From contig NZ_JAHKPY010000014.1 in the NCBI RefSeq assembly GCF_018860745.1, forward strand, positions 955,214-1,019,213: a DNA stretch of 64,000 bases, read 5' to 3'. Below, in pieces: positions 55,479-63,453 of this stretch. A program made the translations under genes and the position numbers. Within the stretch, counting starts at the first letter, position 1, and every line of letters starts with the position of its first letter. Below the pieces are notes generated by a model that did no database searches, was not told the origin of the DNA, and was given only the letters and a program-made list of their open reading frames with translations. This DNA comes from Zobellia uliginosa. GTDB taxonomy: Bacteria; Bacteroidota; Bacteroidia; Flavobacteriales; Flavobacteriaceae.

Positions 55479-57755
55479 TCAATCATTGATTTTAGGTCCG
55501 TAACCATAGGCTTGTGCAGCTTCCGTATCGTTTAATAAAACCATTGTGTTTCTTAGTTTTCCATTTTTGTGAATGGATTCAATAGTTTTAGCATATTCAC
55601 TTTTTGTTACATTTTTTCGTACAACGTATATGGTGCCATCTATATATGCGTTTAATGCAAAAGCATCAGATATGACTCCAATAGGAGGCGTATCAATAAT
55701 TATGCGGTCATAATCTTTTTTTAGTTGGTCGACAAGTAGTTCTATTCTTTCATTTAACATTAAGCGACCTACTTGATTGACCTCTGTTCCAGCACCTATA
55801 AGTGAAAGGTTGTCTATGGAAGGGTGTTTTTGAATGATGTCCGATATCACTAAATTTTTCTGAACTATAAAATCCGTGAGCCCAGGCGTGTCCGGTAAAT
55901 CAAAAGTTTTCATTAGTTGTGGCATTCTTAAATCGAAGGACAAAACTATAACGCGCTCCCCATTAGAGGCTAATGTAATAGCAAGATTGGAGGCAATAAA
56001 GGTTTTTCCTTCTCCTTGAACTGTAGATGTAACTAATAAGGTCTGATTCTTGTTGTTTTTTTTAAGATACTCTAAATTAAAGCAGAGTAAACGAAACAAT
56101 TCTGCCGATGGCGTTCTACTGTACCCCTTTGTGGTTATCAAATCTCCATCTTTACTTTTAGCTATTTCTCCTAAAATAGGTGCAGAAGTCAAATTGGACA
56201 AATCCTCTATTGAAGAAATCTTATTATTAAGTAACTCTTTAGTATAGATGAAAGAAAATGGTAAGAAAAACCCCAAAATTATTCCGCCTAAATACATTGC
56301 TGTTTTATTAGGGCTTACAGGAAAAGTTCCCGCTTTGGGCAGACTTACTATTCTCGTGGAGGAGACAGGTGCCGCCAATGATAGTACTTCTTCTTCACGT
56401 TTTTGAAGCAGGTACAAATATAGCCCCTCTTTGGTGCTTTTATCACGACTAATATCTACCAATTGCCTTTCCATTGAAGGTACTTTAGCAATCTGCGCTT
56501 GATATTTATTCGCATTAGACTGTTGATTGCGTTGGGCGATCAGTAATCTGTTTTTAGCGCTCCGGACATTTTCAACAATAGCCTTGCTAAGATCATTTAA
56601 TGTTCGATCTAAATTGACGATAATAGGGTTGGCACTAGAAGCTGATTGGGACATTTGCCCTTTTTGCAGTAAAGTTTCATTATACTGTTCAATTATACCT
56701 ATTAAAGAAGGGTCGTTAGCACCTAGGGAAGGTGGTATAGGAGTATCGGGGTTTCCTTGCTGTAGGTACATTTCAATAGAATTAATTACATTAATTTCAG
56801 TCTGGTAATCCGAAATTAACTTTTTGTAATCATTAGCCTGAGCGATATAAAGACCTGCATTGTCGGTAACATTTGTAGGGTCATTTCTTGTCTTAAAATT
56901 TTCAACTGTTTTTTCTACTCCTTCAATCTCCCCAGATAGTAATTTCAAACGATTATCAATCATTTTGATCGTATTCTCGGCGAGTTCATTTTCATATTTA
57001 ATCATCTCCTCTACGTAAGATTCGATAAGACCAGCAACTACATCTTCGCCTTTTTTCTTATTGATACTTAAGAAGCGGATGCCTAATAAATTTCCATCAA
57101 GATTTATAAGGTCTATACTTAGTTTCTCTAAGAAGTCACTTATTACTCGATCAGTATCAAGAATGGTAAAGTAAAATGGTTTTCCATTGTCTTCATATTC
57201 AGATGCTTCTTTTGCGTTAATGGTAAATGTTCCAAACGGTGCGGTTACAAGGTCGCCATAGGTATGTTGCGTTTTGTAGCTCTCGTTCTTTACAGTAGTT
57301 TCCAATTCATACTCGGTGTCGTTTATGAAAGTTATGTAGATAGGGAGATCATAAATTAAATTCGTAGCTGTTTCATCTACCAAAATCTCTATAGGTACGT
57401 CTTTTCCATAAATCTCAACATCGCGAACTTTACCTTCAATGTAATAGTTGATATTTAGAGAGCGATCAGTAATCACCTTTTCCATTAAACCAGTAGATCT
57501 TAAAATACCTATTTCATCTTCAACATTAGTGTTACTCTTAATAAGACCTAAATCTTTTATGTTTTGTGATTTCACTGAGCCTTGCCCAGCATCTTGGTTT
57601 TTTACAAGAAGGGTACTGGTTATTTCATATTGAGTCTCGGCCTTATATCTCAGATAAAGAAAAACTGCAGCCAAGCAGGTGATTAAACCTATGGCAAAAA
57701 GAGGCCATTTTTTTAAATATTTTGAGATTAGTTTGGTAATATTCGTCTGTTCCAT
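55479..57755 (-). CDS. wzc: Polysaccharide copolymerase and tyrosine autokinase (Wzc)
   Basis: A 758-aa inner-membrane protein that sets chain length in Wzy-dependent assembly. It has a Wzz domain between helices at about residues 18-36 and 486-506, with coiled coils at about 250-450. The cytoplasmic BY-kinase has Walker A QGEGKT (580-585), an A' motif with Asp608 in VLSFDLRMP, and Walker B IIIDTPP. The usual C-terminal tyrosine cluster is short here: only two Tyr (750 and 752) within the last ten residues. No Wza export gene is adjacent, although that is the usual partner. Confidence 0.92.
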   Translation of the reverse strand: MEQTNITKLISKYLKKWPLFAIGLITCLAAVFLYLRYKAETQYEITSTLLVKNQDAGQGSVKSQNIKDLGLIKSNTNVEDEIGILRSTGLMEKVITDRSLNINYYIEGKVRDVEIYGKDVPIEILVDETATNLIYDLPIYITFINDTEYELETTVKNESYKTQHTYGDLVTAPFGTFTINAKEASEYEDNGKPFYFTILDTDRVISDFLEKLSIDLINLDGNLLGIRFLSINKKKGEDVVAGLIESYVEEMIKYENELAENTIKMIDNRLKLLSGEIEGVEKTVENFKTRNDPTNVTDNAGLYIAQANDYKKLISDYQTEINVINSIEMYLQQGNPDTPIPPSLGANDPSLIGIIEQYNETLLQKGQMSQSASSANPIIVNLDRTLNDLSKAIVENVRSAKNRLLIAQRNQQSNANKYQAQIAKVPSMERQLVDISRDKSTKEGLYLYLLQKREEEVLSLAAPVSSTRIVSLPKAGTFPVSPNKTAMYLGGIILGFFLPFSFIYTKELLNNKISSIEDLSNLTSAPILGEIAKSKDGDLITTKGYSRTPSAELFRLLCFNLEYLKKNNKNQTLLVTSTVQGEGKTFIASNLAITLASNGERVIVLSFDLRMPQLMKTFDLPDTPGLTDFIVQKNLVISDIIQKHPSIDNLSLIGAGTEVNQVGRLMLNERIELLVDQLKKDYDRIIIDTPPIGVISDAFALNAYIDGTIYVVRKNVTKSEYAKTIESIHKNGKLRNTMVLLNDTEAAQAYGYGPKIND

Positions 57756-58121
57756 AAAATGAAATCCGTTTAGTGTAAAACTTTTAAGTTGTTTGAATAT
57801 GAAGGGCCATATTTGATGATTTTGCCCTCTATACCTATTTTATTATAACTACTAAATATTATTAATTTTGGCAGCCTATATCAAAGTAATATAACTTCAA
57901 TCGGTCAAAGAAAAGGGATTTTTTATACACCCAAAACTTTTACAAGCCTTTTAAAATTAACGGTTGCGCAATCAATTCCTAATCTGCTCATTTCTTGCGT
58001 AACCTATTGAATTAATGTAAATTGTACCATATTTAAAATTCTGAAAATATATTTTAAACCACTTATTTTAAGAATATGTAATTTAACATTTGTGATGATT
58101 AAATACATATTCTTTGTTTAA
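57756..58121. other. AT-rich gap between wzc and wcaJ copy 2
   Basis: About 366 nt with no gene that I can support. A Wza gene would be expected near here but is absent, and I see no fragment of one. No full-consensus minus-strand promoter was found. Confidence 0.55.
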
Positions 58122-59477
58122 TCAATAAGCGTTTTCTTCACCGCGCACTGCATTAATAACCGTTTGTACTATAATCTTTATATCTAATTTTAACGTCCAT
58201 TTCTCCACATAAAAAATATCTAGCTTGGTACGGTTTAAAATATCTTTCTTCTCAGTAATTTCACCGCGATACCCTCTAATTTGAGCAAGACCTGTTATGC
58301 CGGGTTTCACAAAATGGCGTACTAAATATTTATCTACGGATACTTCATAATCATGGGTGTGAGATTCCATATGTGGTCTGGGACCTACCACACTCATTTC
58401 GCCTAAAAACACATTTATAAACTGAGGCAGTTCATCTATACTGGTTTTGCGAATAATCCTGCCTACTCGCGTTACACGCATATCTCCCTTAGTTGCCATT
58501 TTGGAATCAGCATCGTCAGAAGGGGCCATAGATCGGAATTTATAACACCAAAAAGTTTTACGTTTTAAACCGTGTCTTTTCTGCTTAAAATAGAGGTTAC
58601 CGGGAGATTCCGATTTAATGAGAATATACATTAAAGGCGTTAGCCAAGAGAGAATTGTGATTATAACCAAAGACGAGAAGAAAATGTCAAAAGTACGTTT
58701 AACAACACGTGCAAATAACGTGTCCAACGGCACTCTTCTAAGGTTAAGAACAGGAACGGTTTCATAGAGTTCTATGAACATGCCCCTGGAATAGATTTCT
58801 TTGTTATCCGGTATGATTTTTACACGAATAAGGTTGTTGTCAGCAAAATCTATAAGGTTACGTAGTTCCTTGCTATTGAATTTAGAGGCTACACAGTAAA
58901 TCTCATCTATATCATTTTCTAATATATAGAGAAAGCAGTCCATAACTGGCCCAAGAAAGGTAGGACTTTTAGATTTTTTATCGTCAAAGTAACCCATGTA
59001 TCGGTAACCCAGTTCAGAATCATCAAATACCTTTCTAATTTTCTTTAAATTTTTGTCACGGCCCAGGACCACTACCTTTACCGAGTTACCACCCCATAAA
59101 CGGTATTTTTTACGCAGCCAAAAGAAAAATACGCGGTACGCGGTAAGTGCTGTACAGATTAAGAAGTAAACGAATAACTGGTGCTCCAGAGATTTGTAGA
59201 TTCTTCCTGTTATTCCGAACAGGGCAAAATAAGCCAAGCCATAAATCAAGTACAGCTGAACGACCTTTTGAATGTTGGTAAAAAAGCGCTCTTTACGTTT
59301 TCGGGTATAATAACTTAGGCCGTACGTTATAAGAAGCCAAGAGATATTGTAATGTAGAATGTAGTAACCGTTAGTATAGGTTTGCGGAGTAAGAAAATAG
59401 AGAAAACCGTTAATGATACTTAAGTGTACCGCTATCGATATTGGAATGACCCAGTCAGAATTTTTAAAACTTTTCAT
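58122..59477 (-). CDS. WcaJ-type undecaprenyl-phosphate sugar-1-phosphate transferase (copy 2)
   Basis: A 451-aa paralogue of the enzyme at 34146-35501, with the same layout: N-terminal helices, the VVVLGRDKNLKKI Rossmann part, and the catalytic domain KRTFDIFFS, YKFRSM, KTSIDELPQF, VGPRPHM. Most differences lie in the N-terminal helices and the very C-terminus. It is first in the polysaccharide operon that runs to 44922, so it probably starts the repeat unit made by that operon. It has its own consensus promoter with a long leader, as copy 1 does. Confidence 0.91.
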   Translation of the reverse strand: MKSFKNSDWVIPISIAVHLSIINGFLYFLTPQTYTNGYYILHYNISWLLITYGLSYYTRKRKERFFTNIQKVVQLYLIYGLAYFALFGITGRIYKSLEHQLFVYFLICTALTAYRVFFFWLRKKYRLWGGNSVKVVVLGRDKNLKKIRKVFDDSELGYRYMGYFDDKKSKSPTFLGPVMDCFLYILENDIDEIYCVASKFNSKELRNLIDFADNNLIRVKIIPDNKEIYSRGMFIELYETVPVLNLRRVPLDTLFARVVKRTFDIFFSSLVIITILSWLTPLMYILIKSESPGNLYFKQKRHGLKRKTFWCYKFRSMAPSDDADSKMATKGDMRVTRVGRIIRKTSIDELPQFINVFLGEMSVVGPRPHMESHTHDYEVSVDKYLVRHFVKPGITGLAQIRGYRGEITEKKDILNRTKLDIFYVEKWTLKLDIKIIVQTVINAVRGEENAY

Positions 59478-59664
59478 TTCCCTATTTCTAATATCACATT
59501 TAAATTAAATACAAGAAAAAATTCACAGCTGAAATTTGCGGTTTAAACCTTGTATTTGTGAAATATAGCTCATGTAAGAATTTACTTAGTGTTAACATAT
59601 GGGTAACAATAATTTTATACAAGTTTATTAATTCTTTATATCTAATTATATTAAGATATAATTG

Positions 59665-59687
59665 AGCTTTAGGGGGAGTTTTTTAAT
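59665..59687 (-). promoter_or_regulatory. Conserved leader motif of wcaJ copy 2 (C-run)
   Basis: Minus strand AATTAAAAAACTCCCCCTAA followed by AGC, starting about 9 nt after the -7 box, matching the element at 35678-35699 before the other wcaJ. The flanking pairing seen in copy 1 is not kept, so sequence rather than hairpin may matter. Confidence 0.5.
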
Positions 59688-59695
59688 TTCGCTCG

Positions 59696-59725
59696 CAAAT
59701 ATATGACTTCGAGTAGTACAGCCAA
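59696..59725 (-). promoter_or_regulatory. Consensus promoter of the polysaccharide operon
   Basis: Minus strand TTG (59725-59723), 19-nt spacer, TATATTTG (59703-59696), a full consensus match. It lies 219 nt before the ATG at 59477, giving a long leader, with the same spacer and nearly the same distance as for wcaJ copy 1. Confidence 0.72.
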
Positions 59726-60072
59726 ATAAAATGCAGTTATTTAACCATAACAAAATATACCTTACATATGTTTTTACTTTGGTAATCTTTGGTGAAGTCC
59801 GTGTAGGTGGTACTTACAAGAAAAGTAGGTTCTGTGTGTTACGCTGAAAATAAAATTACATCTATCTGCCTGATTATACGGAGAATAAATTTTGGGTTTA
59901 AGACCCTAAAACAGTAAGTACGCAATTCTGAGAAACATTATTGCAAATATTTGGGTTTAGCGAACAAAAATTTGATAAAACAATTGTAAAAAGGAAGGTA
60001 AAATAAACTTATGACAATGAGTAGCATAGATGAACTTAAATTGTTTTTTTTGGAAAAAAGCGCTCAAAAATG

Positions 60073-60100
60073 AAAGGGAGCGTTCCCCAACGCTCCCTTT
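60073..60100 (-). terminator. Strong hairpin terminator
   Basis: AAAGGGAGCGTT (60073-60084) pairs perfectly with AACGCTCCCTTT (60089-60100) across CCCC. Read on the minus strand it is followed by CATTTTTG, so it most likely ends transcripts coming from the genes at 60228-62082. Confidence 0.75.
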
Positions 60101-60185
60101 CCGAGTTATATAATACCTACTTCTAATTTTGAAGTAGTTATTCAACCTACTTATGAGTTACAAATATCCAAAATTCTTACAATTC

Positions 60186-60210
60186 ATTTTGATTCTAAAG
60201 GAATCAAAAT
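60186..60210 (-). terminator. AT-rich hairpin after the 43-aa gene
   Basis: ATTTTGATTC (60186-60195) pairs perfectly with GAATCAAAAT (60201-60210), loop TAAAG. It lies 18 nt after the stop of the small gene at 60228. There is no good U-run, so it may be a processing or stability element instead. Confidence 0.4.
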
Positions 60211-60227
60211 TGACTCAATTAGAATCT

Positions 60228-60359
60228 TTAGTTAATGACATAACCCAATAACCAATATAGGATAATGAATACAAAGATTCCGCCGATGCAACCGCATTTT
60301 CCGCCTCCTATTTTCTTGGCGCCCCAACCGGCCAAAATTGCTTTAAGGATATTTTTCAT
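60228..60359 (-). CDS. 43-aa small membrane protein, Gly/Cys-rich
   Basis: The frame from the ATG at 60359 to the TAA at 60228 encodes 43 residues. It begins with an amphipathic segment, MKNILKAILAGWGAKKIGGG, has KCGC at about residues 21-24, and ends with one strong membrane helix, GIFVFIILYWLLGYVI. The codon pattern and clear two-part design support a real gene. It is 44 nt after the dehydrogenase gene stop and followed by hairpins. I do not recognise a named family. It may be a membrane-stress or metal-related peptide (guess). Confidence 0.65.
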   Translation of the reverse strand: MKNILKAILAGWGAKKIGGGKCGCIGGIFVFIILYWLLGYVIN

Positions 60360-60403
60360 AGTGTAGTTTTTAGATTTCTAATTCAGTTTTGGTTTTCATG
60401 AAA

Positions 60404-61222
60404 TCACCCGAAAGCAGATTCAACTGCTCCGCCATCAATACGAACATTGGTTCCGTTAATATAACTGGCGTGTTCCGAGCATAAAAAGGCAACCACGGCT
60501 GCAACTTCTTCCGGTTTTCCTCTGCGCTCCATTGCAATGTGTGGCCTTTTGTTTTTTACGAACCATTCTACCGCTTCTTTTACCGAGATATCTTTTTCTT
60601 TTGCCAAATCTTCCATCATGGCATCTGTCATTGGCGTTTCAATATACGCGGGCGAAACACAATTGAATAATATTTCTTCTTTAGAATACGCGCGCGACAG
60701 GCATTTGGATAAATTGATAATAGCGGCCTTACAGGCATTATACGGACTTTCATCTACATAAGGCTGAAAAGCATTTTCACTGGCAACCATAACCATACGG
60801 CCCCATTTTAGTTTTTGCATTTGCGGTACAAATGCACGCGCAACACGAACCGCACCCATTAAATCTACCTGAATGGTGTTCATCCAGTCTTCATCGGTAA
60901 GGGAGAGGAAATCTCCGGCAGCACCTCTGGCTCCCGCCGAATGAAAAACAATATGAGCGCCACCAAATTCGGTTTCAACTTTTTCGGCCAAGTCCAACAC
61001 TTCTTGGTTTTTAGAAATGTCGGCAGCAATACCCATAACTTTTGCACCATCTCTAGCATCTTTCTCCACTTGTTTTACGGCATCTTTTAGGTCTTTGCCA
61101 TTTTCTCTGTCGGACAAGATGATATTTACACCTTCCCTAGCAAGAAATTTAGCGGTTTCTATTCCTAATCCTGAATCCCCTCCTGTAATTAGGGCTGTTT
61201 TTCCTTTTATATTTAAATCCAT
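60404..61222 (-). CDS. SDR family oxidoreductase
   Basis: A 272-aa classical short-chain dehydrogenase/reductase. It has the cofactor motif TGGDSGLG at about residues 14-21, the NAG-equivalent region (FHSAGARG), the active-site Ser in MVASENAFQ and the catalytic Y-x3-K in SPYNACKAA. The tail is VRIDGGAVES. The substrate is unknown. It follows the next SDR gene by 41 nt and is of the same length (272 aa), though the two sequences differ substantially, so they are distant paralogues in one operon. Confidence 0.88.
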   Translation of the reverse strand: MDLNIKGKTALITGGDSGLGIETAKFLAREGVNIILSDRENGKDLKDAVKQVEKDARDGAKVMGIAADISKNQEVLDLAEKVETEFGGAHIVFHSAGARGAAGDFLSLTDEDWMNTIQVDLMGAVRVARAFVPQMQKLKWGRMVMVASENAFQPYVDESPYNACKAAIINLSKCLSRAYSKEEILFNCVSPAYIETPMTDAMMEDLAKEKDISVKEAVEWFVKNKRPHIAMERRGKPEEVAAVVAFLCSEHASYINGTNVRIDGGAVESAFG

Positions 61223-61263
61223 TGTAATTGGTTTTTAATTGTACTTATTTAATTCTTTTTATA

Positions 61264-62082
61264 TTATCCATTCGCGGTAAAACCGGGATAGCAGGTCATG
61301 CCACCATCTACAAAAATGGTCGTCCCGTTTATATATTCAGATTCATCCGATGCTAACCAGCTGGCTACGCTGCCTATATCCTCCGGCACACCAATGCGTT
61401 TATAGGGAATGAGTTTCAGCATGTTTTTCTTTCCTTCTTCGGTACTCCAAACATCCTCGTTAATATCTGTTTTGATAGCCCCGGGAGCAATACTGTTGCA
61501 TCGTATTTTCTCATGTGCATAAGCTTGGCAAATACTTTCCATTAGCATAAGTAACCCACCTTTTGAAGCTGCGTAATTGGCGTGCCCGGCCCAAGGTATG
61601 GCTTCATGAACAGAGCTCATGTGAATAATCTTTCCCAGAGAACGGGAAACATCTTTGCGCATACCACGACGTAAAAATTCATTAATGGCCTCTTTGGCAC
61701 ATAAGAATTGTCCGGTGAGGTTTACGTCTATCACTTTTTTCCAATCCTTTAAGGGCATTTCATGTAAAGGATGGTCTATTTGTAAGCCGGCATTGGCTAC
61801 GCATACATCTACTGTTCCAAAATGATCTATGGTTTTTTTGAATAAAGCTTTAACGTCTTCTTCTTTGCTCACATCGCATTGAATAACAATGGCATCTCCA
61901 CAAAGTGCGTTCTTATTTATTTCATTCGCCACTTCTTCGGCTTCTTCTTTTGAGCTTCTATAGTTCACTACAATATTGGCGCCTTCTGTTCCCAAAGCCT
62001 TCGCAACGGCAGCACCTATGCCATTACTGGAACCTGTAACGATACAAGTTTGGTTTTCGAGTCTTTTATTAGGTTTTTGCAT
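61264..62082 (-). CDS. SDR family oxidoreductase, glucose 1-dehydrogenase-like
   Basis: A 272-aa classical SDR with TGSSNGIG (about residues 16-23), VANAGLQ, the catalytic Ser in IIHMSSVHE and Y-x3-K in NYAASKGG, and a C-terminal FVDGGMTCYPGF. That ending and the overall pattern are like Bacillus-type glucose 1-dehydrogenases, but substrate use is not proven. It is first in the minus-strand set of two SDRs plus the 43-aa gene, and is divergent from the peroxiredoxin-like gene across 241 nt. Confidence 0.88.
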   Translation of the reverse strand: MQKPNKRLENQTCIVTGSSNGIGAAVAKALGTEGANIVVNYRSSKEEAEEVANEINKNALCGDAIVIQCDVSKEEDVKALFKKTIDHFGTVDVCVANAGLQIDHPLHEMPLKDWKKVIDVNLTGQFLCAKEAINEFLRRGMRKDVSRSLGKIIHMSSVHEAIPWAGHANYAASKGGLLMLMESICQAYAHEKIRCNSIAPGAIKTDINEDVWSTEEGKKNMLKLIPYKRIGVPEDIGSVASWLASDESEYINGTTIFVDGGMTCYPGFTANG

Positions 62083-62323
62083 ATCTGGTGTAATTAGATG
62101 GTAAAATTACAGGGGACCGTTGCAACGGGATAGTCCAATACATAAAATTGATAGCTCAATGCATTTTGAGTTTAAAGTGATTAGAACCAAGAACTTCAGT
62201 TTTATTTTTTAAGGCATAAATTTTTTTTATTCCGTCTGTCGGGTGTGGCTAACAGCCGTTTATTTGTGCAACAAGCATTAGGAAAAGCCTTTGCTTTTAT
62301 TGAAGTAAGAAATTAAATTGAAC

Positions 62324-62836
62324 ATGATGATAAAACCTAAAACAGAAGTACCCGAAATAGAGTTGCCGTTAATTAACGATACAAGGTGGAGTCTGTCTGC
62401 CCAGAAAAGCAAATCCTTTACGGTTCTTGTTTTTTATAGAGGATTACATTGTCCGGTATGCAAGAATTACTTGGAAGAACTGGCCAAAAAATTAACTGAT
62501 TTTTCAGATAGGGGAGCCCATGTAGTGGCCATTAGTAGTGATAGTGAGGAACGTGCTAAAAAGGCGGGTAAAGAATGGGACGTTCCCGAGTTGCCAATTG
62601 CTTATGGATTGTCTATTGAAGAAGCTAGGAATTGGGGTCTTTTTGTCTCTAAAGGAATCAAAGATTCGGAGCCGGATATGTTTTCGGAACCGGGGGTTTT
62701 TCTGGTAAGACCGGATAACACGTTATATGCGAGTGCAGTGCAGACCATGCCGTTTGCAAGACCTAATTGGAAAGATATTTTGAATGCCATAGATTATATA
62801 GAAAAGAACGATTATCCGGCCAGAGGCGGTGAATAG
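62324..62836 (+). CDS. Peroxiredoxin-like (AhpC/TSA) protein
   Basis: A 170-aa thioredoxin-fold protein. The active-site segment is FYRGLHCPVCKNYLEEL near residues 38-54, with a CxxC pair rather than the single peroxidatic Cys of typical AhpC. It is followed by the VVAISSDSEE strand and a C-terminal PGVFLVRPDN. It probably reduces peroxides or disulfides in the cytoplasm, as no signal peptide is seen. The start is an ATG at 62324; a TTG two codons upstream and an ATG at 62327 are alternatives. Divergent from the SDR operon. Confidence 0.85.
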   Translation: MMIKPKTEVPEIELPLINDTRWSLSAQKSKSFTVLVFYRGLHCPVCKNYLEELAKKLTDFSDRGAHVVAISSDSEERAKKAGKEWDVPELPIAYGLSIEEARNWGLFVSKGIKDSEPDMFSEPGVFLVRPDNTLYASAVQTMPFARPNWKDILNAIDYIEKNDYPARGGE

Positions 62837-63009
62837 GTTTTTAAAAAGGTGACAAGTGTCAGGTTTTGTGGAGTAAACTACACCAAAGTATAGTAGGTGA
62901 GTCTATTTGTGCAGTGTATGTCAATACTTTAAAAGTATTTTGTAACTTTAAGTGAGAGATACACTACGCTTGCCATTTTCAAGAAAACATGCACTAAAAT
63001 AACGAGCCT

Positions 63010-63453
63010 ATGGAACTGAATTACAAAATTTATCGGAAAGTAAAAATCTATTTCAACAAGGTTGGTGGTGCATTGCCAAATTTGGAGCGGTTAAAGGAAA
63101 GGTCCTCATTGGATTTTGGAGCTTCATTAGTAAACGCAAGGCTACAGGAAATGCGTTTGGTCCAAGCGGAGCTGGTAAACTTTTTTATACATCCAAATAT
63201 GAAGTTACCGTATGTTCCTGCTTCTAGATGTATGGCGTTGACCACCTGGTATGGAAAAGATGAGCTATTTTCTTGTAGAAATCTGAGTTCTTTTAATGAA
63301 CTGCTAACCGTAGAGGACAATAGGGCATTACAAGAGATAAGTTATTTTATAAAAGACCCACATTTGCCCGCCACCTTAAAGGAGATTTTTGAACATCATA
63401 GGGAAAGACTTAAAAAATTGCACACCACTAAAGATGTGCTAAACGAATTATAA
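63010..63453 (+). CDS. Protein of unknown function
   Basis: A 147-aa soluble protein, largely alpha-helical and rich in Leu, Lys and Glu. It has three Trp/Cys-containing segments around ASRCMALTTWYGKDELFSCR and a basic helical C-terminus (EHHRERLKKLHTT). There is no signal peptide or membrane helix. I do not recognise a family. Its stop codon touches the ATG of the alpha/beta hydrolase gene, so the two are probably co-expressed. The ATG at 63010 is the first in frame. Confidence 0.7.
   Translation: MELNYKIYRKVKIYFNKVGGALPNLERLKERSSLDFGASLVNARLQEMRLVQAELVNFFIHPNMKLPYVPASRCMALTTWYGKDELFSCRNLSSFNELLTVEDNRALQEISYFIKDPHLPATLKEIFEHHRERLKKLHTTKDVLNEL

Larger units (their letters stand above)
59478..60227. 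other. Intergenic region with operon leader, promoter and terminators
   Basis: About 750 nt without a credible gene. It contains, on the minus strand, the wcaJ copy 2 leader (59478-59695), its promoter (59696-59725) and two hairpins (60073-60100 and 60186-60210) that terminate the dehydrogenase/small-protein transcripts. An open frame at 59957-60145 has no protein character. Confidence 0.65.

Noticed and set aside
59957-60145. 62-codon minus-strand frame in the long intergenic region
   Set aside because: It runs through the strong terminator hairpin at 60073-60100 and has no protein-like composition.
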